Positions 17,767 through 25,254 of a DNA stretch of 64,000 bases are shown here, one piece after another. A program made the position numbers and the translations under genes. The number at the start of each line of letters is the position of its first letter. Position 1 is the first letter of the stretch. The DNA comes from Xylanibacter ruminicola (GTDB lineage: Bacteria; Bacteroidota; Bacteroidia; Bacteroidales; Bacteroidaceae): positions 31,175 through 95,174 of the forward strand of contig NZ_FRBD01000021.1 in the NCBI RefSeq assembly GCF_900142525.1, in the 5' to 3' direction. The notes under the pieces are model-generated. The model saw only the letters and a program-made list of their open reading frames with translations, was not told the DNA's origin and did not search any database.

Positions 17767-18402
17767 CTAATAACCGAATTCATCGCCAACTAGTATCACA
17801 GTATGTCGGCCACGTGGAGAGTTTCTAAGAAAATGAACATAGTTGCAGATGCAATCCGATGAGTTGCAATTGTGGCACACGCCATCTACCTGACAAGGCG
17901 TCTGGATATCGAAACGAGCGGCATTGATTGGCGAGGCTGTAGAACGGGCGCGCTGCAAAGCAGCCTCTACCGTCTGCGCCACTTTGTTAATACCTATAAT
18001 AAAGATCACCCGCTTCGGTCCCCATGTAATAGCAGCCACACGATTGCCGTTTCCGTCGATGTTAACTATGACTCCATCCTCGCTGATGGCATTTGCACTC
18101 GACAGATAGACATCGGCCGTGAAGGCACGCTCGTAGATTTTCACCACTTCATCGCGATCGGACACCACATCGCGATCCAGAACCTCTAGGGTTCCCCTAC
18201 TCTTTAATGCCTGCGGAATACCCATATCGCGAATAGTCATCGAGCCGCCCCAGGTAACACTACTACCATCGGCTATCAGTTCTGATACTTTATTAACAGC
18301 CTCGGCTGCCGTTTTGCAGTAGTAGGCGTCCATGTGGCGACGCTTCAGATTCTTAATCATCCGCTCTGCAAGCCGCTCATTTCTTAGTTCTTTTGGAGTC
18401 AT
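17767..18402 (-). CDS. LUD domain protein (lactate utilisation type)
   Basis: A 211-residue protein of the LUD (DUF162) family. Characteristic are SSVTWGGSMTIRDMGIPQAL near residue 48, ANAISEDGVIVNIDGNGNRVA near 102 and GINKV. The C-terminus has a Cys cluster (CQVDGVCHNCNSSDCIC) that could hold an iron-sulfur cluster. LutC-type relatives take part in lactate oxidation, but stand-alone LUD proteins like this one are often of unknown function. No lutA or lutB lies next to it. Confidence 0.85.
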   Translation of the reverse strand: MTPKELRNERLAERMIKNLKRRHMDAYYCKTAAEAVNKVSELIADGSSVTWGGSMTIRDMGIPQALKSRGTLEVLDRDVVSDRDEVVKIYERAFTADVYLSSANAISEDGVIVNIDGNGNRVAAITWGPKRVIFIIGINKVAQTVEAALQRARSTASPINAARFDIQTPCQVDGVCHNCNSSDCICNYVHFLRNSPRGRHTVILVGDEFGY

Positions 18403-18428
18403 ATCACATTTTTATTATTAAGTCGGTG

Positions 18429-18456
18429 CAAAAATACAAAAAAAATCGTATCTTTG
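18429..18456. promoter_or_regulatory. Divergent -7 boxes (LUD gene / rhodanese-mnmG)
   Basis: Minus strand: TATTTTTG, complement of 18429-18436, about 26 bases before the LUD ATG. Plus strand: TATCTTTG at 18449-18456, 30 bases before the rhodanese ATG. They lie back to back with 12 bases between. Confidence 0.6.
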
Positions 18457-18486
18457 CAACCGTAATATTAAAAAAAGGAGACGATT

Positions 18487-18888
18487 ATGAAGAAATTGTT
18501 TGTAATGATGATGCTCGCGGCAGCAGTATCGATGGGCTGTGCACAAAATGGTAACAACGATGCATTTGTGACCATCGAGGTTGATGGATTCCATCATACT
18601 CTCGAAAACAGCGGGGATGACTGCGTGCTGTTAGATGTTCGAACGCCAGCAGAATTCAAGGAGGGACATCTGAAAGGAGCGATAAACATCGACGTGAAAG
18701 ACGAAGCTAACTTTATGAAGAAAGCGCTTGAAGTACTGCCTAAGGAAAAAACCGTGATGGTTTATTGCAGAAGTGGCCGACGAAGCGCTAATGCCGCAGA
18801 CAAGCTGGCTGCTGAGGGTTATATGGTATTTAACCTGGATGGCGGGATCATAGCTTGGAAAGAAGCAGGAAAGGAGATTGTGAAGTGA
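18487..18888 (+). CDS. Rhodanese-like domain lipoprotein
   Basis: A 133-residue protein with a lipoprotein signal (AAAVSMGCAQNG, Cys at residue 18) and a single rhodanese domain. The active-site loop reads VYCRSGRRS, with the catalytic Cys near residue 97, so sulfur transfer is chemically possible. It would be tethered in the periplasm or outer membrane. It overlaps the mnmG start (GTGA), which links it to mnmG by transcription but not obviously by function. Confidence 0.88.
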   Translation: MKKLFVMMMLAAAVSMGCAQNGNNDAFVTIEVDGFHHTLENSGDDCVLLDVRTPAEFKEGHLKGAINIDVKDEANFMKKALEVLPKEKTVMVYCRSGRRSANAADKLAAEGYMVFNLDGGIIAWKEAGKEIVK

Positions 18889-20780
18889 TATTAAATTACG
18901 ATGTCATCGTCATAGGCGGTGGTCATGCTGGTTGTGAAGCGGCTTGCGCTTCGGCCAACATGGGCGCCAAGACCTGTTTGGTGACGATGGATATGAATAA
19001 GATTGCACAAATGTCGTGCAATCCTGCTATAGGCGGAATCGCTAAAGGTCAGATAGTCAGAGAGATAGACGCGCTTGGCGGTCAGATGGGACTGGTAACG
19101 GATGCTACTGCCATCCAGTTCCGAATGCTGAACGTGGGCAAGGGGCCAGCCGTATGGAGTCCTCGAGCCCAATGTGATCGCGGAAAGTTTATCTGGGAAT
19201 GGCGCAAACATATCGATGAAACCGATAATTTGGATGTCTGGCAAGACCAGGCCGACGAGTTGATTGTAGAAGACAAGAAGGCCGTTGGTGTTAGAACAAT
19301 CTGGGGAACAGAGATTTACGCTAAATGCGTGGTTATTACTGCAGGCACATTCCTTAATGGTTTGATGCATATAGGCAGGAAAATGGTACCTGGAGGTCGC
19401 ATTGCTGAGCCTGCTGTAGCCCATTTCACCGAGAGTATCACCCAGCATGGCGTTGTTGCTGCCAGAATGAAGACTGGTACTCCTGTTCGCATCGACAAGC
19501 GTTCAGTACACTTCGAAGACCTTGAAGAACAGCCAGGAGAGTCACGTCCATATCAATTCAGCTATATGAATCAAGGTGGCGCGCTGAAGCAGTTGCCTTG
19601 TTGGACGGTGAATACGAATGCTGAAGTTCATGAGATTCTGAAGAGCGGATTGGCGGATTCACCGCTATATAACGGCCAGATTCAATCGATAGGACCGCGT
19701 TATTGTCCTTCGATCGAAACAAAGCTTGTTACCTTCCCTGATAGGGATAAGCACCCATTGTTTCTGGAACCTGAGGGAGAGGTTACCAACGAGATGTATC
19801 TCAACGGCTTCTCATCATCGCTCCCGATGGATGTGCAGATAGAGGCTCTGAAAAAGATGCCGGCCTTCCGCGATGTAAAAGTGTACCGTCCTGGTTATGC
19901 CATAGAGTATGATTTCTTCGATCCTACCCAACTGAATCATTCGTTGGAATCGAAGATTATTGAAGGACTGTTTATGGCCGGACAGGTTAACGGAACTACT
20001 GGCTATGAGGAAGCTGGTGGGCAGGGGACCTTGGCTGGTGTCAATGCTGCACTGAAGGCCGGATGCGCTGGTAGCGATACTGATGCAGCCAACAAACAGT
20101 TTATTCTGCATCGCGACGAAGCATATATTGGCGTATTAATCGATGATTTGGTAACTAAAGGCGTTGACGAGCCATACCGCATGTTTACCTCAAGAGCCGA
20201 ATATCGCATCTTGCTGCGACAGGATGATGCTGATGCACGACTTACAGAGAAGGGTTATGAGTTAGGTATCGTAAAAAAGAACCGCTACGATTGGTGGATG
20301 CAAAAGAAGCAGGCTATCGAAGAAATCGAGAACTTCTGCCAGAATTTTGCGATTAAACCAAGACTGATCAATTCATCACTCGAAGCTCTTGGCACCACCC
20401 CACTCCAGTTTGGATGCAAACTGATTGATCTGGTAAATCGTCCTCAGCTGAACCTGAATAATCTCGCAGAGGTGATTCCATCATTAAAAGAGGTATTAAA
20501 TCGTCCATCTAATCGTAAAGAGGAAATTGCAGAGGCTGCAGAGATCAGAATGAAATATAAAGGATACATCGATCGCGAGCGATTAGTAGCCGACAAAATG
20601 CACCGATTAGAGAATATCCGAATACGTGGCAAGTTTAACTACGAAGAACTTCAAGGCCTATCTACCGAATGCCGACAGAAGCTGATGAAGATTCAACCCG
20701 AGACTTTGGCACAAGCAAGTCGCATACCAGGCGTATCTCCTAGCGACATCAATGTGCTGCTGGTACTGATGGGAAGATAA
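18885..20780 (+). CDS. mnmG: tRNA uridine 5-carboxymethylaminomethyl modification enzyme MnmG
   Basis: A protein of 631 residues from a GTG start at 18885, chosen because the family begins just before YDVIVIGGGHAGCEAA; the longer open frame reaches into the rhodanese gene. It holds the FAD-binding motif GGGHAGCEAA, MSCNPAIGG near residue 45, and the GidA C-terminal helical domain ending near ASRIPGVSPSDINVLLV. With MnmE it modifies U34 of certain tRNAs. In many bacteria the gene lies near oriC. It ends directly at a parS site. Confidence 0.95.
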   Translation: MILNYDVIVIGGGHAGCEAACASANMGAKTCLVTMDMNKIAQMSCNPAIGGIAKGQIVREIDALGGQMGLVTDATAIQFRMLNVGKGPAVWSPRAQCDRGKFIWEWRKHIDETDNLDVWQDQADELIVEDKKAVGVRTIWGTEIYAKCVVITAGTFLNGLMHIGRKMVPGGRIAEPAVAHFTESITQHGVVAARMKTGTPVRIDKRSVHFEDLEEQPGESRPYQFSYMNQGGALKQLPCWTVNTNAEVHEILKSGLADSPLYNGQIQSIGPRYCPSIETKLVTFPDRDKHPLFLEPEGEVTNEMYLNGFSSSLPMDVQIEALKKMPAFRDVKVYRPGYAIEYDFFDPTQLNHSLESKIIEGLFMAGQVNGTTGYEEAGGQGTLAGVNAALKAGCAGSDTDAANKQFILHRDEAYIGVLIDDLVTKGVDEPYRMFTSRAEYRILLRQDDADARLTEKGYELGIVKKNRYDWWMQKKQAIEEIENFCQNFAIKPRLINSSLEALGTTPLQFGCKLIDLVNRPQLNLNNLAEVIPSLKEVLNRPSNRKEEIAEAAEIRMKYKGYIDRERLVADKMHRLENIRIRGKFNYEELQGLSTECRQKLMKIQPETLAQASRIPGVSPSDINVLLVLMGR

Positions 20781-20796
20781 TGTTCCACGTGAAACA
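20781..20796. other. parS site 1 (ParB-binding centromere)
   Basis: TGTTCCACGTGAAACA, a known 16-bp chromosomal parS sequence that differs by one base from the symmetrical consensus TGTTTCACGTGAAACA. It begins one base after the mnmG stop codon. A second identical copy lies 1.2 kb downstream. Confidence 0.92.
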
Positions 20797-20830
20797 TTTA
20801 GCTAATAACAATCATTATAACTCATTGATT

Positions 20831-21358
20831 ATGAACAACAAAACACTGATTGAAAATCTGCGTTGCATACCAGATTTCCCAAAGAAGGGCATTAACTTCC
20901 GCGATGTAACTACGCTCTACAAGAGTGCAGAATGCATGAAGATTATGACCGACGAGCTGTACGAGCTTTACAAAGACAAAGGCATCACCAAGATTGTAGG
21001 AATCGAAAGTCGCGGTTTCATCATGGCTGCAGCCTTAGCATCAAGATTAGGTTGCGGAATGGTTATGGCACGCAAGCCGGGCAAACTCCCCTACGCCACC
21101 ATTAAATCGTCGTTCTCGAAAGAATATGGCGTAGATACTATCGAGATGCACCTCGATTCCATCGAACCTGATGACGTAGTTCTTATTCACGACGATCTGT
21201 TGGCTACAGGAGGTACAGCAAAAGCTGCCTACAACCTGGTACAGTATTTCAAGCCCAAGAAGGTCTATATGAACTTCATCATCGAAATCACAGACGAGGG
21301 ATTGCACGGTCGAGACGAATTTGAAGGCATAGACCTCACCACCCTACTCACCATCTAA
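20831..21358 (+). CDS. apt: Adenine phosphoribosyltransferase
   Basis: A 175-residue enzyme; ATG 20831 (MNNKTLIENLRCIPDFPKKG) matches the family start. The PRPP-binding loop reads VVLIHDDLLATGGTAKAAY near residue 117; GIESRGFIMAAALA near 58 and the RKPGKLPY loop are also typical. It salvages adenine to AMP using PRPP. The longer open frame begins in the parS sequence and was rejected. Confidence 0.95.
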   Translation: MNNKTLIENLRCIPDFPKKGINFRDVTTLYKSAECMKIMTDELYELYKDKGITKIVGIESRGFIMAAALASRLGCGMVMARKPGKLPYATIKSSFSKEYGVDTIEMHLDSIEPDDVVLIHDDLLATGGTAKAAYNLVQYFKPKKVYMNFIIEITDEGLHGRDEFEGIDLTTLLTI

Positions 21359-21368
21359 CACTTTATTA

Positions 21369-21404
21369 CCCCTCCTAAGCTAGGAGGGGCCAGGGGTGGT
21401 CTGA
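21369..21404 (+). repeat. Left 36-bp inverted repeat of the DUF559 element
   Basis: Starts with the hairpin CCCCTCCTAAGCTAGGAGGGG and continues through CCAGGGGTGGTCTGA. Its reverse complement matches 21912-21947 at 34 of 36 positions. The hairpin can also terminate apt transcription. Confidence 0.88.
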
Positions 21405-21457
21405 ACAAACACAAATATAATGGTCTGAGCAAACATAATTAAAAGGTTTGAACATAC
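21398..21457 (+). repeat. Three degenerate direct repeats beside the left arm
   Basis: GGTCTGAACAAACA (21398-21411), GGTCTGAGCAAACA (21422-21435) and GGTTTGAACATAC (21445-21457) recur every 23-24 bases between the left inverted repeat and the DUF559 gene. The right arm ends in the complement of GGTCTGAGCA, so the unit is part of the element. Confidence 0.65.
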
Positions 21458-21473
21458 TCATCTCATAGATAAT

Positions 21474-21902
21474 ATGAATAACATCTCAAATCGTCCCAAC
21501 GAAAAAGACCAAAAGTTTCTTCGGCAAAACCTCAGGAACAACAAAACTGCTCCTGAGGCCATATTTTGGCAAGTTGTAAAAGGAAGACAGATTGATGGAC
21601 TTAAGTTTCGAAGGCAGTATGGTTTCGGGCCTTATGTATTAGATTTCTATTGCCCCGAAATCAGATTATGTATCGAACTTGATGGAATGGTTCACAAAAC
21701 AGCACATGCCGATGAATACGACAGAACGCGGACTCAATTCCTTAACGACAACGATATAACCGTTAAGAGGTTTGATAATGATGTGGTATATAGAAATGTT
21801 GAAGGAATCATTAAGCAGATAAGAGAGTACAAGAAAGATTGGGATGCTTTAAAGTTGGCGAGAATCGAGAGAGCGAAAGTAAAGTATGAAGCAAATGAAT
21901 AA
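21474..21902 (+). CDS. DUF559 endonuclease-like protein
   Basis: A 142-residue protein. PEAIFWQVVKGRQIDGLKFRRQ near residue 22 and YVLDFYCPEIRLCIELDG near residue 51 form the PD-(D/E)XK-like core of DUF559, related to very-short-patch repair (Vsr) and restriction-type nucleases. The Asp in LDFY and Glu and Asp in IELDG are probable metal ligands. It sits alone between apt and uvrC inside near-perfect 36-bp inverted repeats, unlike its housekeeping neighbours, which suggests insertion. Catalytic activity and any role in movement are inferred. Confidence 0.85.
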   Translation: MNNISNRPNEKDQKFLRQNLRNNKTAPEAIFWQVVKGRQIDGLKFRRQYGFGPYVLDFYCPEIRLCIELDGMVHKTAHADEYDRTRTQFLNDNDITVKRFDNDVVYRNVEGIIKQIREYKKDWDALKLARIERAKVKYEANE

Positions 21903-21911
21903 TACAACTGC

Positions 21912-21947
21912 TCAGACCACCCCTAGCCCCTCCTACCTTAGGAGGGG
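21912..21947 (-). repeat. Right 36-bp inverted repeat of the DUF559 element
   Basis: Reverse complement of the left arm at 21369-21404 with two mismatches. It includes the hairpin CCCCTCCTACCTTAGGAGGGG, which would also act as a terminator for the DUF559 gene, whose stop is 9 bases upstream. Confidence 0.88.
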
Positions 21948-21977
21948 AAATTGTATGTTTACTCACACCTAGAGAAA

Positions 21978-21993
21978 TGTTCCACGTGAAACA
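21978..21993. other. parS site 2 (ParB-binding centromere)
   Basis: A second TGTTCCACGTGAAACA, identical to site 1, in the spacer before uvrC, 30 bases beyond the right arm of the DUF559 element. Confidence 0.92.
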
Positions 21994-22070
21994 TAATTTT
22001 GCGAAACGCCTATAAACAGAGGAGGTTTGAAAGATTGACCACAGAAATAAGAAAACGAAAAGACATAAAC

Positions 22071-23894
22071 ATGACAAAGGAAGAAAATGAGAAAAGGATA
22101 GAGTACTTGAAGGGTATTGTAAGGCGATTGCCTGACAAGCCTGGAAGCTATCAGTTCTACGACGAAGAGAAAACCATCATCTATGTGGGAAAGGCCAAAA
22201 GCTTAAAGAACAGAGTTTCGAGCTATTTCCATACAGAGGTAGATAGATTCAAGACGAAGGTACTGGTAAGTAAGATATTCGATATTAGCTATACCGTAGT
22301 TAATACCGAAGAAGATGCCCTACTCCTAGAGAATTCGCTCATCAAGAAATATAATCCTCGTTATAACGTTTTGCTGAAAGACGGAAAGACCTACCCTTCT
22401 ATCTGCATCACGAATGAATTCTTCCCCCGCATTTTTAAAACACGCACCATCAACAAGAAATGGGGCACCTATTATGGCCCATACGCCAAAGTCAGCGCTA
22501 TGTATGATGTGCTGAATCTAATCAAAGAACTATATCGCCCACGAACATGCCGCCAGCCCATCACAAAAGAGGGTATAAAAAGCAGTAAATATCGCGTATG
22601 CCTAGACTATCATATCAAGAAATGTCTTGGTCCGTGCGTGGGCAAACAGAGCTACGAAGACTATCAGAAGAACATAGCTCAGGCACGCGAAATTCTGAAA
22701 GGAAATACACGCGAGGTTCTGAGAGATCTGAAGGAAGAAATGCTGCGCTTATCAGAAGAACTCAGATTCGAAGAAGCTGAAGAAGTGAAGCGCAAATATC
22801 TGGCTTTGGATGGGTTCGTCAGCAAGAGTCAGGTGGTAAGTCAGACCATCGATAAAGTGGATGTTTTCTCGATTACATCCGACGAGAAAATGGCCTTTAT
22901 CAACTATATTCACGTATCGAATGGCAGCATCAACCAGAGCTTCACCATAGAATACAAGAAGAAGCTGAATGAGACCGACGAAGAGCTTTTGCAGCTTGGT
23001 ATCATAGAGCTGAGAGACCGATTTAAAAGCGATTCGAAGGAGATTATTGTGCAGGAAGAGGTAGATGTTGAGCTTGAAGGCGTGAAGTTTACCGTACCCA
23101 AATTAGGCGATAAAAAGAAACTGCTCGACCTGTCGATCATGAACTGCAAAGAATACAAGTTCGACCGACTGAAACAAGCCGAAAAACTAAATCCTGAGCA
23201 GAAACAAACACGCCTGATGAAGGAGCTACAAGATAAACTGCATCTGCCCAAACTACCCTACCAGATTGAATGCTTCGACAACTCGAATATCTCAGGTACT
23301 GATGCGGTTGCCGCATGCATCGTTTTCAAGAAGATGAAGCCCTCAAAGCGCGACTATAAGCGATACAATATCAAGACCGTGGTAGGCCCTGACGACTATG
23401 CTTCGATGAAGGAAGTAGTGCATCGCAGATATACCCGCTTGCTCGAAGAAGAACAGCCCCTACCCGACCTGATTATAGCGGATGGCGGAAAGGGGCAGAT
23501 GGAGATAATCCGCCAGGTGATTCAGGACGAGTTGAACCTGGATATTCCAATCGCAGGCCTAGCAAAAGACGACCGCCATCGCACCAACGAACTGCTCTAC
23601 GGATTCCCTCCAATGAAGATAGCACTGAAGGTAGAATCAGAACTCTTCCATGTATTAACTCAGATACAGGACGAGGTACACCGCTTTGCCATCACTTTCC
23701 ATCGAGACAAGCGTTCTAAACGCGCTTTACACTCTGAGCTGGATGATATCAAGGGCATAGGTCCGAAAACGCGTGACGAGCTTTTAAATGCCCTCAAATC
23801 GGTTAAAAAGATACGAGAGGCCGAGCTACCTACCCTATCAGATATCATCGGCCCAGCGAAAGCCCAGATTGTATATAACCATTTCCACCCTTAA
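22071..23894 (+). CDS. uvrC: Excinuclease ABC subunit C
   Basis: A 607-residue protein. The GIY-YIG nuclease domain is N-terminal (GSYQFYDEEKTIIYVGKAKS near residue 25), a UVR motif lies near 200-235 (LSEELRFEEAEEVKRK), the RNase H-like domain near 400 (IECFDNSNISGTDAVA), and helix-hairpin-helix motifs end the protein (LDDIKGIGPKTRDELL). It makes both incisions in nucleotide excision repair with UvrA and UvrB. ATG 22071 is used because the upstream frame crosses the spacer after parS 2. Confidence 0.95.
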   Translation: MTKEENEKRIEYLKGIVRRLPDKPGSYQFYDEEKTIIYVGKAKSLKNRVSSYFHTEVDRFKTKVLVSKIFDISYTVVNTEEDALLLENSLIKKYNPRYNVLLKDGKTYPSICITNEFFPRIFKTRTINKKWGTYYGPYAKVSAMYDVLNLIKELYRPRTCRQPITKEGIKSSKYRVCLDYHIKKCLGPCVGKQSYEDYQKNIAQAREILKGNTREVLRDLKEEMLRLSEELRFEEAEEVKRKYLALDGFVSKSQVVSQTIDKVDVFSITSDEKMAFINYIHVSNGSINQSFTIEYKKKLNETDEELLQLGIIELRDRFKSDSKEIIVQEEVDVELEGVKFTVPKLGDKKKLLDLSIMNCKEYKFDRLKQAEKLNPEQKQTRLMKELQDKLHLPKLPYQIECFDNSNISGTDAVAACIVFKKMKPSKRDYKRYNIKTVVGPDDYASMKEVVHRRYTRLLEEEQPLPDLIIADGGKGQMEIIRQVIQDELNLDIPIAGLAKDDRHRTNELLYGFPPMKIALKVESELFHVLTQIQDEVHRFAITFHRDKRSKRALHSELDDIKGIGPKTRDELLNALKSVKKIREAELPTLSDIIGPAKAQIVYNHFHP

Positions 23895-23899
23895 AGCAA

Positions 23900-23936
23900 T
23901 TCACTAGTTAGGAAAATATTTTTCTCTAGTTAGGGA
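23900..23936. repeat. Degenerate two-unit copy of the 22-bp palindrome array
   Basis: TTCACTAGTTAGGAA (23900-23914) and TTCTCTAGTTAGGGA (23922-23936) start exactly 22 bases apart. Read on the minus strand the first matches the unit TTCCCAACTAGGGAA of the 59640 array at 13 of 15 positions. It begins 5 bases after the uvrC stop. Confidence 0.55.
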
Positions 23937-23965
23937 GTAAATAACATCGAAATTACAGATTATCG

Positions 23966-24110
23966 ATGACAGATGACAGATGACAGTTATAAAATATCGG
24001 TGCCAAAAGAAGATTAGTATTATATATATTATATATAATATATATAATACTAATACCTTTTCCCAACTACTTTTCAATAAACTGTCATTTGTCATACTGT
24101 CATTTGTCAT
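23966..24110. repeat. Fold-back region: ATGACAG heptamers around a 42-bp palindrome
   Basis: Three exact ATGACAG units (23966-23986) are mirrored by CTGTCAT/TTGTCAT units at 24082-24110. Between them 24013-24054 is a perfect 42-bp AT-rich palindrome (left half starts ATTAGTATTATATATATTAT). No gene lies in this 289-base spacer between uvrC and dtd. Confidence 0.8.
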
Positions 24111-24147
24111 AAAAGGATTCTAAATTAAAACAATTGAAAGCTAAAAA

Positions 24148-24179
24148 TTTGGTAGAATAAAAATAAAGTCTTACCTTTG
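24148..24179 (+). promoter_or_regulatory. Promoter of dtd, nearly leaderless
   Basis: TTTG (24148-24151), 20 bases, TACCTTTG (24172-24179). The dtd ATG begins only 4 bases after the box, where transcription itself should start. Confidence 0.75.
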
Positions 24180-24183
24180 CAGC

Positions 24184-24636
24184 ATGAGAGCAGTAATACA
24201 ACGAGTTACCCACGCCAGCGTTACTATCGAGGGCAGCATTCATGGTCAGATTGGTCACGGATTTCTGATTCTTTTGGGCGTATGCGATGAAGACACGATG
24301 GAAGATGTTGACTGGCTGGTAAAAAAGATAGCCAATCTACGCGTGTTTGGCGATGAAAACGATGTGATGAACCGATCGATAATCGATGTACAAGGCGAGG
24401 CACTTGTAGTTAGCCAGTTCACACTCTATGCCAGCTACAAGAAAGGTAATCGCCCCAGCTGGTTCCGGGCAGGCTCTCACGAGCACTCTATCCCACTCTA
24501 CGAGGCCTTCTGCGCCCAGCTATCTGAGGCCATAGGCAAGACAGTAGCCACAGGCGAGTTCGGCGCTGATATGAAGGTAGAATTGCTGAACGATGGCCCA
24601 GTAACCATCTGTATGGACACAAAAAACAAAGAATAA
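24184..24636 (+). CDS. dtd: D-aminoacyl-tRNA deacylase
   Basis: A 150-residue enzyme that removes D-amino acids mischarged on tRNA. The start MRAVIQRVTHASVTIEG is the family start, so the ATG is firm. SQFTLYASYKKGNRPSW near residue 78 and NDGPVTICMDT near the end (cis-Gly-Pro motif) are the active-site segments. Its stop overlaps the next start (TAATG). Confidence 0.95.
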   Translation: MRAVIQRVTHASVTIEGSIHGQIGHGFLILLGVCDEDTMEDVDWLVKKIANLRVFGDENDVMNRSIIDVQGEALVVSQFTLYASYKKGNRPSWFRAGSHEHSIPLYEAFCAQLSEAIGKTVATGEFGADMKVELLNDGPVTICMDTKNKE

Positions 24637-24881
24637 TGAAGAAATATCTCAAAGAAATAGAACTCTCAGGACTGCTTTTTGTCATCATAGGAGTTGTTTG
24701 CTCGCTGGTTTGGGGCTACGGTTTCGGCATGTGGCCATGTGCATTAGGCTTGGTTCTGTGGCTCATCACATTCCTCTACAAGGCCTTCCGCTGGAAGGAA
24801 TATGAGCGAGAAAACCGCCAGAACATCATGATTCTGCTGATTGCAATCTTCATTTTAACCATCAAAATGCTATTCAGATGA
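24636..24881 (+). CDS. Small membrane protein
   Basis: An 81-residue protein with three hydrophobic segments (about residues 11-30, 34-48 and 64-80) separated by a basic KAFRWKEYERENR loop. It overlaps dtd by one base and the MazG-like gene by 4, so it is almost certainly co-translated with both. Family not recognised; function unknown. Confidence 0.75.
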   Translation: MKKYLKEIELSGLLFVIIGVVCSLVWGYGFGMWPCALGLVLWLITFLYKAFRWKEYERENRQNIMILLIAIFILTIKMLFR

Positions 24882-25225
24882 CAATCAAAGAAGCACAGGA
24901 ATTGGTAGACCGTTGGATTAGAGAATACGGCGTGAGATACTTCTCGGAACTCACCAATATGGCAGTGCTGACAGAGGAAGTTGGCGAGTTGGCAAGGATT
25001 ATAGCTCGAAGATACGGCGACCAGTCGTGGAAGTCCGAGGATGCGCGAGCCGAAGACAATGGCAAGCAGGCGCTCGGCGAGGAGATGGCAGATGTACTCT
25101 GGGTACTGCTTTGTCTGGCTAATCAAACGGGGGTAGATCTGACTGCAGAACTCGAGAAATCTATCGAGAAAAAGACGCAGCGAGACTCGCTGAGACATAT
25201 ACAGAACAAGAAATTGATGGCATAA
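24878..25225 (+). CDS. MazG-like nucleotide pyrophosphohydrolase
   Basis: A 115-residue all-helical protein. The metal-binding motif of the MazG/iMazG superfamily is visible as EEVGELARII (residues about 30-39) and GEEMADVLWVLLCLANQTGV (about 68-87). Such enzymes hydrolyse non-canonical or surplus nucleoside triphosphates to monophosphates. It shares an operon with dtd, and possibly deoC 30 bases downstream, all nucleotide or quality-control functions. Confidence 0.87.
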   Translation: MTIKEAQELVDRWIREYGVRYFSELTNMAVLTEEVGELARIIARRYGDQSWKSEDARAEDNGKQALGEEMADVLWVLLCLANQTGVDLTAELEKSIEKKTQRDSLRHIQNKKLMA

Positions 25226-25254
25226 CAGTTTTAACAATATAACAACAAGCAATT

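Noticed and set aside
23966..23986. ATGACAG repeats considered as a CRISPR array
   Set aside because: Units are 7 bp, directly adjacent and without spacers; no cas genes in the window.
23904..24110. 68-codon open frame on the minus strand between uvrC and dtd
   Set aside because: It consists of the translated ATGACAG repeats and the AT palindrome (repeated TNDSMTND and YILYIIYIIL).
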